In this document: positions 19,683 through 29,413 of the stretch, piece after piece
Numbering within the stretch: the stretch's first letter is position 1
Layout of the letters: each line of letters starts with the position of its first letter
From: Dyadobacter psychrotolerans
GTDB taxonomy: Bacteria; Bacteroidota; Bacteroidia; Cytophagales; Spirosomataceae
Assembly: GCF_004349265.1 (NCBI RefSeq)
Contig: NZ_SMFL01000002.1
Span: 124,001 to 188,000, forward strand
Length of the DNA: 64,000 bases
Reading direction: 5' to 3'
Translations under genes and position numbers: made by a program
The notes under the pieces: model-generated
Seen by the model: only the letters and a program-made list of their open reading frames with translations
What the model was told of the DNA's origin: nothing
The model's database searches: none

Positions 19683-20849
19683 ATGAAGTACACCCGGCAG
19701 CGCTTATTGACAGGAGGAAAATCGAAATGGTTGCTCGCTCTGGGCATTGTCTTGATCTATCTGCCCATTAGAATCTATGTCAGTAATCCTGAGTTTACCT
19801 GGGCAATTTTTACCAGCAAACTTCCTTTGTGGCTCGTAGAATGGCTGGTCAACGTTGTGTTTTTTCGCCTCTGGATTAGTATAATCGACTACATTCAGAT
19901 TCTTTCAAACCGAATCAATCAAAAAATCAAAATAAAGCCTGTAACGCAACTGATAACCTTTATTACAGGCGTTGTATTGGCAGTTGCGTTTAATACTGCA
20001 TTTGTTTTTCTGTGGCTGAATATGGCGTCGTTTTACAGCAGGCACTTCAACGTCGATCTTTTTGCAAACAGAATGTATCCTCAATCGGTTGGTCAGTTTC
20101 GGAAAGTTAATGGCGATACAGAAAAAGTAATCAGGCTAATTTCTGAACGAAGTCGTAGTCAAAGAAGTAAATCAAACACCGCCCTAACAATCATGGCAAT
20201 GCTGGCTACGTTTTATCTGGTTTCCAACAGACGGATGCTCGAAAGTATGGCGCAGATCAGGGTGGATGCAGAGCGGCTGGAAACCGAACACATGCACGCT
20301 CAACTGATCGTACTTAAAAACCAGCTGAGTCCTCATTTTCTTTTCAACAGTCTGAGTATCCTGACTTCACTCATTGAGACCGATGCGGCCAGATCGATTC
20401 TTTTTGTTGGGCGGCTTTCAAAATCCTACCGTTACATTCTCGATCAAAGCGGCGCAGAAACCGTTAAACTCGGTGCAGAACTAGATTTTCTGGATACTTA
20501 TGTCTACTTGTTAAAAGCGAGGTTTGAAGAAAAACTAAACGTCATAATTCACATTCCTGAAAGTTATAAATACCAGTATTCAATTGCTCCTTTGACTCTT
20601 CAGTTGCTGATCGAAAATGCCGTCAAGCACAATCAGATGTCCGAACAGGATCCGTTGACTGTGACAATCTGTGCTGAACTTACGTTTCTGATCGTTAGCA
20701 ATCCCATTCGCCTTAGGTCCAAAACCGGCAATTCTCCGGCAATCGGCTTAGACAATATTATCAAACGCTACCAACTTTTGTCTGCTTCCCCGGTAATTAT
20801 CGAAAAAACGGAATCAGATTTTGTGGTAAAAATACCTCTGCTGTCATGA
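19683..20849 (+). CDS. LytS/YehU-type membrane sensor histidine kinase
   Basis: From ATG 19683 the product has 388 residues; a GTG-started frame from 19599 is possible but adds residues without family character. Hydrophobic segments lie near 15-33, 48-68, 88-113 and 167-181. The His_kinase domain (PF06580 type) has QLIVLKNQLSPHFLFNSLS with H218, and an HATPase part contains LLIENAVKHNQ and IGLDNIIKRY. The stop overlaps the start of the LytTR regulator by four bases (ATGA), which shows translational coupling. The signal is unknown. Confidence 0.85.
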   Translation: MKYTRQRLLTGGKSKWLLALGIVLIYLPIRIYVSNPEFTWAIFTSKLPLWLVEWLVNVVFFRLWISIIDYIQILSNRINQKIKIKPVTQLITFITGVVLAVAFNTAFVFLWLNMASFYSRHFNVDLFANRMYPQSVGQFRKVNGDTEKVIRLISERSRSQRSKSNTALTIMAMLATFYLVSNRRMLESMAQIRVDAERLETEHMHAQLIVLKNQLSPHFLFNSLSILTSLIETDAARSILFVGRLSKSYRYILDQSGAETVKLGAELDFLDTYVYLLKARFEEKLNVIIHIPESYKYQYSIAPLTLQLLIENAVKHNQMSEQDPLTVTICAELTFLIVSNPIRLRSKTGNSPAIGLDNIIKRYQLLSASPVIIEKTESDFVVKIPLLS

Positions 20850-21598
20850 ATGTGCTGATTATAGAAGACGAAAATCAAACTGCGAAGCGACTTGTAAATC
20901 TGATTCATCGCTATGATGCATCTATTGAAATTTTAGGTCAGTTCGCGTCTGTCAAAAAGACACTTGAATATTTCAGTCAGACAAATAATCATTTACCTGA
21001 TTTGCTTTTTCTGGATGTTCACCTCGAAGACGATGACGGTTTTAAGATACTTGAAAACATTGACAGCAGCATTCCTGTCATTTTTACAACCGCTTACAGT
21101 GAGTATAGTTTAAAAGCCTTTAAAAGTTTTAGTATCGACTATCTTTTAAAACCGATTGATTACCAACAGCTTTGTGAGGCGCTGGATAAATACAAAAGAA
21201 TTGTTTCTCCGACGGAATCTGTCAGCAAGTCATTAGTTCAGGAAACGCCTCAGATTAGTATCAAAGAGCGGTTTTTGGTAAGCTGGGGGGTGAAGCTGCT
21301 GAGCATTCCTGTTGAGCAGGTAGCCTATTTTTCCTACGAACAAAAGGCAGCATTTCTGGTAACCAATGACCAACGGAGGTTTACCGTGGATTACAGCCTA
21401 GACCGGCTGGTGCAGCTCACTGATCCAAATAAGTTTTTCCGGGTAAACCGAAGTATTTTGGTTTGCCTTTCCGCCATCTCGTCAATCGTTACTTATTCTG
21501 CTGGAAAACTCAAACTGGAGCTGATCCCGGAACCGGGTTACGAGGTGTTTGTCAGCATCGACCGTGTGACCGAATTTAAGGACTGGCTGGGCAAATAA
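20846..21598 (+). CDS. LytTR-family response regulator
   Basis: A 250-residue regulator. The receiver has acidic residues E7-D8, phosphoacceptor D57 in FLDVHLEDDDG, T81 and K102 in LLKPID. A LytTR DNA-binding domain occupies about 145-248 (KERFLVSWGVKLLSIPVEQV, FFRVNRSILVCLSAI). It overlaps the LytS-type kinase gene and is its cognate partner. The regulon cannot be predicted; the next gene downstream is beyond a terminator. Confidence 0.92.
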   Translation: MNVLIIEDENQTAKRLVNLIHRYDASIEILGQFASVKKTLEYFSQTNNHLPDLLFLDVHLEDDDGFKILENIDSSIPVIFTTAYSEYSLKAFKSFSIDYLLKPIDYQQLCEALDKYKRIVSPTESVSKSLVQETPQISIKERFLVSWGVKLLSIPVEQVAYFSYEQKAAFLVTNDQRRFTVDYSLDRLVQLTDPNKFFRVNRSILVCLSAISSIVTYSAGKLKLELIPEPGYEVFVSIDRVTEFKDWLGK

Positions 21599-21656
21599 GC
21601 CATAATCAGTCGAAGCGTGGAAACCATTCGATATCAAAAAACGGCTTGTCGACTTT

Positions 21657-21686
21657 AAAAAAGCGTCATTCAGCTTTTTTGTTTTT
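21657..21686 (+). terminator. terminator of the LytS/LytTR operon
   Basis: AAAAAAGC (21657-21664) and GCTTTTTT (21673-21680) form a stem around an 8-base loop, followed by GTTTTTTC. Confidence 0.6.
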
Positions 21687-21760
21687 TCTTTCATTTTCAA
21701 ATACGGCAATTTCAGGCTGTGGCTGTTGAACCGGCAGCCCGTATTTTTTGAAGGAAAATC

Positions 21761-22342
21761 GTGGTCGATTCGCAACTTATGGAAAATTTCGCAGCATCGT
21801 TTTATCAGACTTTAAATCGTATCGCAAAAGACTTTACGATGACGGAACTCGAAAATGTGGCTACCATTGTAACGGGCTGTGCTTATCAGGTTTCAGATTA
21901 TGCATCAGATGAGATGAGTTCTGTTACGGTTATTGAACATTTTGCCGGGAAGGAGCTTGTGTTTGGTGAAGATAAATTCATGAGAATTACCGAACGGGAA
22001 ATCATGAAATATAAATTCAGAACGGGTGATATTGTCTTTTCACACCGAAACAGTGAAAAAGGACTTGGCAAAACGGTGCTGTTCGATTCTGCAAAAACGG
22101 TAATTCACACCTCGAGATATCTTCGCATCAGACCTGCGGATGATTATGACAGCACGTTTCTTGCATTGCTTCTGGATGTTTACAGACAAACCGGATATCT
22201 CCACCGCCTTGCAAAAGGAAATGCTAATTTGTTAGCAATAAATGTATCATCCTTAAAAGATTTGAAGGTGCCGCTGATTGCCGACGAACAACAGCAAGCT
22301 GTCCTGACCAAAATGGGTCGCGGGTCATTTCAGGATTATTAA
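21761..22342 (+). CDS. orphan type I restriction-modification specificity (HsdS-like) half-subunit
   Basis: The 193 residues contain one Methylase_S-type target-recognition domain. It begins TELENVATIVTGCAYQVSDY, passes FRTGDIVFSHRNSEKGLGKT and LYLRIRP-like SRYLRIRPADDYDSTF, and ends with NLLAINVSSLKDLKVPLIAD, after which a helix starts (EQQQAVLTKM). Normal HsdS subunits carry two such domains in about 400 residues. No hsdM or hsdR is nearby. The start is uncertain: GTG 21761 has GAAGGA a few bases upstream, while ATG 21779 or ATG 21839 are alternatives. It could be a relic, a recruitable half-subunit, or a DNA-binding protein with another role. Confidence 0.65.
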   Translation: MVDSQLMENFAASFYQTLNRIAKDFTMTELENVATIVTGCAYQVSDYASDEMSSVTVIEHFAGKELVFGEDKFMRITEREIMKYKFRTGDIVFSHRNSEKGLGKTVLFDSAKTVIHTSRYLRIRPADDYDSTFLALLLDVYRQTGYLHRLAKGNANLLAINVSSLKDLKVPLIADEQQQAVLTKMGRGSFQDY

Positions 22343-22396
22343 TTTATAAAACACAGAATAATCACATACATTTATTGCAAATGACTTAACTGGTCG

Positions 22397-23569
22397 ATGC
22401 AAAATAAAAATTACGATATTATTCTCAGCGGAAGCGGAATGGCTGGTCTAAGTCTGGTTTACCGGGCGTTAAAAGAAGGAATCTGGAAGAATGAGACCAT
22501 CCTGATCATTGACAAAAGCCGCAAAGAAAAAAATGACCGGACCTGGTGCTTCTGGCAACAGGAAGCCGAAGTGTCTGATTTTGAGCAGGTAATTTTTCGC
22601 CGATGGGAAAAAATATCATATTTCACCAATAGCGGTTTGCACCTCAAACTACAAAACGGTGCCTACCTTTACAACATGATCAGAAGTATAGACTTCTATG
22701 AACATGTTCTCAATTTTATCTGTCAGTTTAAAAATATCAGTTTTTTACACGAAGAAATTATTTCCATCGATGGAGGAGAAAAATTCGGTATCGTAAAAAC
22801 GACCAGCGGAAACTATACAGCGCGTTATATTTTTAATTCAGTTTACAAAAAACCGGAGCTGAAATCACATAACCAATATTTTTTACAGCATTTCAAAGGT
22901 TTAAGAATTCGTACCACTCAGTTCAAAGCCGATCCGGGTGAGATGTACCTGATGGATTTTCGAACATCGCAGCAGCAGGGAGCCACTTTTTTTTACGTCC
23001 TGCCTCTGGATAAAAATGAGATTTTCCTGGAATATACCATCTTTTCCAAGTCGCTGTTAGAGCCAGAAGAATATGATTTAAAAATTAAGGAGTATCTCAC
23101 TGAGGTGCTTGAAATTAATGAATACGAAATCCTCGAAAGTGAGTTTGGCATCATTCCTATGACCGATTACAACTTTGAAAGAAGGGCTGAGAACGTAATA
23201 AATATCGGTGTGGCAGGAGGGGATACCCGGGGCTCATCGGGTTATACGTTTACAAATACGCAAAAGACCATTTCAAAAATTCTGGATTCTTTCAAAAATG
23301 ATGGCCATCCGTATTTTAAGGATGAAACAATCAGCACAAAACACAAATTACTTGATGCAACCATTCTAAAAGTTCTTGATGAGAACGTCTATAACGGCGA
23401 AGAAATATTTTCCGATCTTTTTAAAAATGTGAAGGCTGAAAGTGTTTTTGCTTTTCTCGATTCGGAAAGTAGCATCATCCAGGATCTGACCGTGATGCGC
23501 AGTCTTAAAGCAAAACATTTTATTGGTCCTTTTATTCAGGTAATTCATCAGAAAATTCTCGGCAGATAA
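22397..23569 (+). CDS. crtY: lycopene cyclase family protein
   Basis: A 390-residue FAD/NAD-dependent cyclase. The dinucleotide-binding motif SGSGMAGLSL is near residues 11-20, followed by the carotenoid-cyclase signature DRTWCFW at 47-53. EYTIFSKSLL, GIIPMTDYNF and GVAGGDTRGSSGYTF are further family motifs. It should convert lycopene to beta-carotene at the inner membrane. No other crt gene is in the window; upstream is the HsdS-like gene 54 bases away on the same strand. The family is clear; product specificity (beta or other ring) is not decided. Confidence 0.85.
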   Translation: MQNKNYDIILSGSGMAGLSLVYRALKEGIWKNETILIIDKSRKEKNDRTWCFWQQEAEVSDFEQVIFRRWEKISYFTNSGLHLKLQNGAYLYNMIRSIDFYEHVLNFICQFKNISFLHEEIISIDGGEKFGIVKTTSGNYTARYIFNSVYKKPELKSHNQYFLQHFKGLRIRTTQFKADPGEMYLMDFRTSQQQGATFFYVLPLDKNEIFLEYTIFSKSLLEPEEYDLKIKEYLTEVLEINEYEILESEFGIIPMTDYNFERRAENVINIGVAGGDTRGSSGYTFTNTQKTISKILDSFKNDGHPYFKDETISTKHKLLDATILKVLDENVYNGEEIFSDLFKNVKAESVFAFLDSESSIIQDLTVMRSLKAKHFIGPFIQVIHQKILGR

Positions 23570-23824
23570 TTAAATCAAACAGGTTGATGGAAATCAGGAA
23601 ATCATTCGCGATTTTAGAATTGACTTAAAAAATATTTTTCAAATTCTTCCTTTCCCAGAAACCTTGCCAGTGTTTTTGTTTTTTATGCCAAATTTGTTGT
23701 TAAAACTGCTTTTTGCACTTTTGGAGGATCATCTACAATTCTGCTTGGAGCAATTTAATTTTTTGTAAACATTGTGATTTGGCTGTTGTTTGTGTTTATT
23801 TGAAAATTATAACGGCAAAACCTC

Positions 23825-24433
23825 ATGGACTTCTCCTACCCGTATCCGGGATCGTCTGACGAAAAACTGGTTTGGCAGCGGTTCCTTGCTGGCCAGCCGG
23901 AGGCTTTTGAGAAATTGATGTCCACCCATTTTCGCTCACTTTTTCAGTATGGCAGTAAGTTTTCCAAAGACAAGGAATTTGTAAAAGATTCGATTCAGGA
24001 TCTGTTTTTGATTCTTTGGGAAAAACGGGAAAATTTAAGCTCGGATATTGTGGTGAAATCGTATCTGATGGCTTCTTTGCGCAGGCTGATGCATCGCAGT
24101 ACAACTACCAGATCACGGTTATTTGATAATGCCTCTCCGGAAGATGAAGGAGTTTTTGAAATCGAGTTTTCCGTAGAAGAGCACTACATTGAAAGTGAGT
24201 CGGCTTTTATGCTGACCGAGAAAGTCAGAAAGATGCTTAGTGAACTTCCCCGTCGTCAGAAGGAAGTTGTATATCTTAAGTTTTTCCAGGATTTGGATCG
24301 CAACCAGATTTCCGAGGTGATGGAAGTTTCTCCGCAGACGGTTTCAAATTTACTGCAAATCGCAATTAAGCAGCTTCGCACATACTGGAAGGCCGAATTT
24401 CTGATTTTGTTGACCATCCATCTGTTCATTTAG
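23825..24433 (+). CDS. ECF RNA polymerase sigma factor (FecI/SusC-type locus)
   Basis: A sigma-70 family protein of 202 residues. Region 2 lies at about 20-90 (AFEKLMSTHFRSLFQYGSKF, VKDSIQDLFLILWEKRENL) and region 4 at about 140-190 (LPRRQKEVVYLKFFQDLDRN, SEVMEVSPQTVSNLLQIAI). It is the first gene of a sigma / FecR / STN-SusC / SusD arrangement, so it is expected to be held by the FecR protein and released when the SusC receptor engages ligand. A short hydrophobic C-terminus (FLILLTIHLFI) is common in these Bacteroidota sigmas. Confidence 0.92.
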   Translation: MDFSYPYPGSSDEKLVWQRFLAGQPEAFEKLMSTHFRSLFQYGSKFSKDKEFVKDSIQDLFLILWEKRENLSSDIVVKSYLMASLRRLMHRSTTTRSRLFDNASPEDEGVFEIEFSVEEHYIESESAFMLTEKVRKMLSELPRRQKEVVYLKFFQDLDRNQISEVMEVSPQTVSNLLQIAIKQLRTYWKAEFLILLTIHLFI

Positions 24434-24547
24434 CGCCTGGGTATCCTGGCTGCTTCAATCGTTTTTCGATTTTTTTTAAAATACTTTAAATTTTATTGGT
24501 ATCCCCGATCTGTTTTGGTCTATCCTTAAATAGACACACAATTTTTT

Positions 24548-25675
24548 ATGGACCAATATAAAAATTTTAAGTCAGAGGATTTTGTCTGGGACAGCTTTTT
24601 CAGGCAGTGGGTGCTAACACCGACCAGGGAAAGCGATCAGGTTTGGAATGACTGGCTTTTACAAAATCCTGAAATTTCTGATCTGGTTTATACGGCAAGA
24701 CAAACTGTGTTGGCATTAAAGGTACAGGATACGGAGATTTCGTCAAGGGAAATAGAACGGATAATTAGTAAGACGGTCGGCAGTATCAATCAGCCTTATG
24801 AGCGTGAAACGATATTGACGGATGTTGCACAAAACAGATTTTATCAACGATCCTGGTTTCAGTTTGCAGCATCGGTGTTGCTTATCGTGGCCGCCGGGTT
24901 ATGGTTGAAATTTTATGACGGAAGTTTTCAAAATTCTGAATCGAAAATTGCTTCGCTGTTATCAGGTAAGGTTGAAAAGGGTTTGATTGAAAGAGTCAAC
25001 GATAGTTCACAGCCAATGGAGGTATGGCTTGAAGACAGCAGCCGGATAACGCTTGCACCCAAAAGCCGGATTAGTTATCCTGAAAAGTTTTCGGGAGCGA
25101 AGCGCGAAGTTTCTCTGCATGGCGAGGCGTTTTTCGAAATTTCCAAAGATCCGCAGCAGCCGTTTTTTGTTTATTCCAATGAACTGATTACCAAAGTGCT
25201 TGGTACAAGTTTTACGATCAAAGCATTTGATTCTTCCCGGCAGGTTACCGTTGAGGTGAAAACAGGGAGGGTGTCTGTATTTGCCAAATCAGATCCGAAC
25301 CTAAGATCCAAGATCCGGTCACGGGAGTTGAGCGGAATCGTATTGTCGCCGAATCAGAAAATTATATTTGAGCGCGATCAGATGCGGATGGTGAAAACGC
25401 TGGTTGAGAAGCCGCAAATTATTTTGCCAAAAGCGCAGATACCTCATTTTGAATTTGAAGATACCCCGGCCAGTGAAGCTTTCCTTTCGATTGGCAAGGC
25501 TTATGGAATTGATATACTTTTTGATGAGGATTTATTAAAAGAATGTCCGCTGACGGCAACGCTCGACAATCAGACATTACATGAAAAACTGTCAATTATT
25601 TGCTCAGCCGTAGAATCAACCTACGAGATTCTGGACGGACAGGTGATTGTTCATAGTAAGGGTTGTAGGAATTAG
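24548..25675 (+). CDS. FecR-family anti-sigma factor
   Basis: The product (375 residues) has a cytoplasmic N-terminal part of about 100 residues, a single membrane helix near 103-120 (WFQFAASVLLIVAAGLWL), and a periplasmic FecR domain (LEDSSRITLAPKSRISYPEK, REVSLHGEAFFEISKDPQQP). A C-terminal secretin/TonB short domain-like end follows (FEFEDTPASEAFLSIGKAYG). It should sequester the preceding sigma factor and receive the signal from the STN domain of the SusC encoded next. The gap to the sigma gene is 114 bases, so they are probably one transcript. Confidence 0.93.
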   Translation: MDQYKNFKSEDFVWDSFFRQWVLTPTRESDQVWNDWLLQNPEISDLVYTARQTVLALKVQDTEISSREIERIISKTVGSINQPYERETILTDVAQNRFYQRSWFQFAASVLLIVAAGLWLKFYDGSFQNSESKIASLLSGKVEKGLIERVNDSSQPMEVWLEDSSRITLAPKSRISYPEKFSGAKREVSLHGEAFFEISKDPQQPFFVYSNELITKVLGTSFTIKAFDSSRQVTVEVKTGRVSVFAKSDPNLRSKIRSRELSGIVLSPNQKIIFERDQMRMVKTLVEKPQIILPKAQIPHFEFEDTPASEAFLSIGKAYGIDILFDEDLLKECPLTATLDNQTLHEKLSIICSAVESTYEILDGQVIVHSKGCRN

Positions 25676-25966
25676 GGGAGAATGGAGGAAGGAGAAATTA
25701 AGAATTAAGAATTAAGAATTGGGCCTGAAAGGCCTACATCTCAGCCTGGGGAGATTCCCCAGGGAATTGATATCGACCGTGGCCACAACCATGGGACTAT
25801 TCCTAAACCGTTAATTAAGTAAAAGAGTAACCCTAAGAAAAGGGCCGGAAATGGTGGAACACTTCCGGCCCTGAATTAAAACCCTGTATGATTGGCGTCA
25901 TTTCCTTGCAAAAGGAGACAGGGTGTGTTTTGCCATTTTTTTCATTATTTCAAAACAATCAAATTT
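25676..25966. promoter_or_regulatory. structured 5' leader of the STN-susC gene
   Basis: The 291 bases contain a direct repeat of AGAATTA units (about 25697-25720) and then three inverted repeats in a row. These are GGCCT/AGGCC (25722-25734), CCTGGGG/CCCCAGG (25745-25763) and AGGGCCGGAA/TTCCGGCCCT (25841-25872). The last is a perfect 10-bp stem about 95 bases before the susC start. No T-run follows any of them. The block may be a repeat-derived element, an attenuator or an mRNA processing region between the regulators and the transporter genes. Confidence 0.45.
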
Positions 25967-28900
25967 ATGAAGAAACCTTTAAAGTACCGACAGGTATTAC
26001 TTTGGACTATGCGAATAACAGCTACCCAACTCTTCTTTGCCCTGATTTTGTTTGGGGCCGCTTACGCGCATGATGGCAGCGCCCAGTCGTTGTTAAGTCA
26101 GAAAGTTTCGGTGTCGGCAACCGGAAGCGAGGTGAAAAAAGTGCTTAACCAAATGGAAAAGCAGGCGGATGTGCGGTTTGTTTTTAGTTCAAAACTGATC
26201 AAATCAACCAGAAAGGTGACTGTCACTGTACAGAACAAACCTCTTTCGGAAGCGCTGGACGATATCCTGACGCCGCTTGGTCTGCAATATGAAGTGTCTG
26301 GCAAGATCATAATCCTTAAAAGGTTAATTACTCTTCCGGAACAGACACCGTCTGCCAGCGCGCCTAAAAAGAATATTTCCGGCAAGGTTCTTGACGAAGT
26401 CGGACTGGTTTTACCAGGTGTGAGCGTAGTGATCAAAGGGACACAAACGGGTACGAACACGAACGCAGAAGGAGACTTCCAACTGGATATTCCAGAAGGC
26501 GCCTTAGGTCAGACGGTATTGGTTTTTAGTTTTGTCGGTTACAAAACCCAGGAAGAAATCATTGGTAACCAAACTGCACTGTCCATTAAAATGACTCCGG
26601 AGGATCGCTCTCTGAAAGAAGTTGTGGTGGTAGGCTACGGAACAGTTAAGAAAAAAGATCTGACCGGAGCAGTGTCGACCGTACAGGGCGATATGATCGC
26701 AAACCGTAAGACAACCCAAATTTCACAGGCATTACAAGGCTCCATGCCGGGTGTGATGGTGACAAGAAGCAACAGTGCACCGGGCGCTACGGCTTCCATT
26801 CGCGTAAGGGGAGTGACAACGATCAACGATGCGGGCGCCAACCCGTTGATCATTTTGGACGGTGTTCCTGTTGATGATATTAATTCTATTAATCCCAATG
26901 ATGTAGATAATATTTCTGTTTTGAAAGATGCTGCTTCGGCTTCTATTTATGGCTCACGTGCGGCAGCAGGGGTCATTTTGGTGACGACCAAGCGTGCTAA
27001 AGATGGTCAGCTGAATCTGGATTATACTTTTGAGTATGGTATCGAGAAAGCCACACGGCTTCCTACTTATGTGGGTGCGCAGCGTTACATGCAGCTGACT
27101 AATGAACTAAGATGGAATGACAATGGCAACGGAGCAAACCAGTATCCTGCCTTTGCCAAAGATCTCATCGACAATTATCCGCAGCTTCATCAGGAAAATC
27201 CGGACCAGTATCCCGACACGGACTGGAGGAAAATGATCCTGAACAATTCAGCTCCGAGGCGCAGCCATATCCTGAGCATTTCAGGAGCCGGCAAGACACT
27301 TCGTTCCCGCGTATCGTTTGGTTATGACAAGTCAGACGGACTTTATGACGGGCGGTCGTACGAACGTATAACGGCTAGGGTTAACAATGATATTACGATA
27401 AACAAGTATCTCTCGGCTACTGTTGATATGAATTTCCGTCGGGCTTTTTCAACCCAGCCAGTATCGGATGTAAGAACACCCAACGCGATGACTTATCCTA
27501 TTGTGAGGATGGGAATGATGCCGGCGATTTTTGCTGCTGAATGGTCTGACGGGCGCGTTGGAGCAGGTAAAGACGGAGCAAATATTTATGCCTTGATTAA
27601 AAACGGCGGTTTTAACAACCTTTGGTCAAATCAAATCGGTGGAAAAATGAGCCTTGATTTTACACCCGTTGACGGCTTGAAACTCTCGGGCGTTGTATCT
27701 CCGTTTCTGAATTTTGACAAGGGGAAAATATTTACCAAAAAAGTACCTTACACGTCTTACAACAACCCGGGATCGATTTCTGGTTACATAGAAGGTGCAA
27801 CAGAAACCAAACTTCAGGAAGCACGCAATGACAATTATCGTTATACCACGCAGTTTTTGGCTAACTATTCTAAAGAATTTGGCAACCACAGTGTGAGTAT
27901 TCTGGGAGGTTATGAGTTTTATAAAGCATCGGACGAATTGCTGGGCGCTTCGAGAGGGCAATATCAGCTTACATCTTATCCTTATCTAAACCTTGGGCCA
28001 TTAGAGTTTCGCGATAACAGCGGCAGTGCATTTGAAAGTGCTTACCGGTCTTACTTTGGGCGCGTAATGTATAATTTCAAAGGAAAATATCTGTTACAGG
28101 CCAATATCCGTTATGATGCTTCTTCACGTTTTGCAAGTGATTACAGGTGGGGTGCTTTTCCTTCTGTGTCGGCGGGATGGACGGTTTCAGACGAAAAATT
28201 TATGGAATCAACCGCTTCCTGGCTTTCTCTGTTTAAAGTGCGTGCTTCATGGGGGTCACTTGGTAATGAGCGTATTGCGGACAGCTACTATCCCTACCAG
28301 GCACTCCTGAATTTTGAAACCAGTGCTTTATTTTATCAGGGTAATAATGTTGTTTCGGCTCAGTCTGCCGAGCAGGCACAGTATGCAATCCGTGATATTT
28401 CCTGGGAAACCACGCAGTCATATGACATAGGTGTTGACATGAATTTCTTCCGCGACAGGCTTCGTTTTACCGGAGATTATTACCGTAAAACAACCAAAGA
28501 TATGTTGCTTCCGCTGGAAATACCGGATTACATTGGTTTTGAAAACCCTAATCAAAACACAGGTAAAATGTTTACCAATGGCTGGGAAGCGCAGCTGGGC
28601 TGGAACGATAAAGCAGGTGCTTTCCGCTATTCAGCATCATTTAACCTTTCAGATTTTAAATCTAAAATGGGAAACCTGGGCGGCACTCAGTTTTTAGCTG
28701 ATCAGGTCAAATTCCAGGGAAGTGAGTTTAACGAATGGTACGGATATGTTTCAGAAGGCCTTTACCAAACCGCAGACGAAGTTGCCAACTCTGCAAAACT
28801 AAATGCCAATATGAAACCGGGTGATATCCGGTACAAAGACATCAGCGGACCAAATGGCGTACCGGATGGCAAAATTTCTCCTGAGTACGACCGTGTTTTG

Positions 28901-29401
28901 TTAGGCGGTTCACTGCCGAGACTTATGTTCGGAGCTAATTTTCAGTTGGGCTATGGAAATTGGGATTTCTCTTTTGTAGTTCAGGGTGTGGCCAAACAGA
29001 ATTCCAGGTTAGGTCCGGACATTCTTCAGCCTTACCGCCAGAACTTCGGGAATTTTCAAACCATTATCGATGGTAAAAGCTGGAGCAATTACAATACTGC
29101 CGAGCAAAACCTTGCGGCTCAATATCCGCGCTACTCAAATACCTCAGCAACAAACAATTACGTGATGTCTGACTATTGGATGATTAACGGAGGTTATTTA
29201 CGTTTGAAAAATATCAGTCTGGGTTATAATGTTCCAAAAACACTTACTGATAAAATTCATATTTCAGGTGTGCGCTTGTACGGAACAGTAACGGATCTTT
29301 TTTCTCTGGACCGTTTTCCAAAAGGCTGGGATCCTGAGCAAAATGCTTTGGCTTATCCAATCACGACTTCCTTTGTTTTTGGCGCATCTGTTAAATTCTA
29401 A
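25967..29401 (+). CDS. SusC-family TonB-dependent transporter with STN signalling domain
   Basis: Start is set at ATG 25967 (MKKPLKYRQV), which begins the signal peptide; upstream in-frame codons lack an ATG. The 1144-residue protein has an STN domain after the signal peptide (SVSATGSEVKKVLNQMEKQA to GKIIILKR, about 43-125), a CarboxypepD_reg-like domain (ISGKVLDEVGLVLPGVSVVI), the SusC marker KEVVVVGYGTVKKKDLTGAV and the plug (IRVRGVTTINDAGANPLIIL). The barrel ends in GASVKF. The STN domain is the element that contacts a FecR anti-sigma factor, and one is encoded just upstream. SusD follows after 12 bases. The substrate is unknown but presumably fits the 828-residue protein downstream. Confidence 0.94.
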   Translation: MKKPLKYRQVLLWTMRITATQLFFALILFGAAYAHDGSAQSLLSQKVSVSATGSEVKKVLNQMEKQADVRFVFSSKLIKSTRKVTVTVQNKPLSEALDDILTPLGLQYEVSGKIIILKRLITLPEQTPSASAPKKNISGKVLDEVGLVLPGVSVVIKGTQTGTNTNAEGDFQLDIPEGALGQTVLVFSFVGYKTQEEIIGNQTALSIKMTPEDRSLKEVVVVGYGTVKKKDLTGAVSTVQGDMIANRKTTQISQALQGSMPGVMVTRSNSAPGATASIRVRGVTTINDAGANPLIILDGVPVDDINSINPNDVDNISVLKDAASASIYGSRAAAGVILVTTKRAKDGQLNLDYTFEYGIEKATRLPTYVGAQRYMQLTNELRWNDNGNGANQYPAFAKDLIDNYPQLHQENPDQYPDTDWRKMILNNSAPRRSHILSISGAGKTLRSRVSFGYDKSDGLYDGRSYERITARVNNDITINKYLSATVDMNFRRAFSTQPVSDVRTPNAMTYPIVRMGMMPAIFAAEWSDGRVGAGKDGANIYALIKNGGFNNLWSNQIGGKMSLDFTPVDGLKLSGVVSPFLNFDKGKIFTKKVPYTSYNNPGSISGYIEGATETKLQEARNDNYRYTTQFLANYSKEFGNHSVSILGGYEFYKASDELLGASRGQYQLTSYPYLNLGPLEFRDNSGSAFESAYRSYFGRVMYNFKGKYLLQANIRYDASSRFASDYRWGAFPSVSAGWTVSDEKFMESTASWLSLFKVRASWGSLGNERIADSYYPYQALLNFETSALFYQGNNVVSAQSAEQAQYAIRDISWETTQSYDIGVDMNFFRDRLRFTGDYYRKTTKDMLLPLEIPDYIGFENPNQNTGKMFTNGWEAQLGWNDKAGAFRYSASFNLSDFKSKMGNLGGTQFLADQVKFQGSEFNEWYGYVSEGLYQTADEVANSAKLNANMKPGDIRYKDISGPNGVPDGKISPEYDRVLLGGSLPRLMFGANFQLGYGNWDFSFVVQGVAKQNSRLGPDILQPYRQNFGNFQTIIDGKSWSNYNTAEQNLAAQYPRYSNTSATNNYVMSDYWMINGGYLRLKNISLGYNVPKTLTDKIHISGVRLYGTVTDLFSLDRFPKGWDPEQNALAYPITTSFVFGASVKF

Positions 29402-29413
29402 AACTGAACGATC

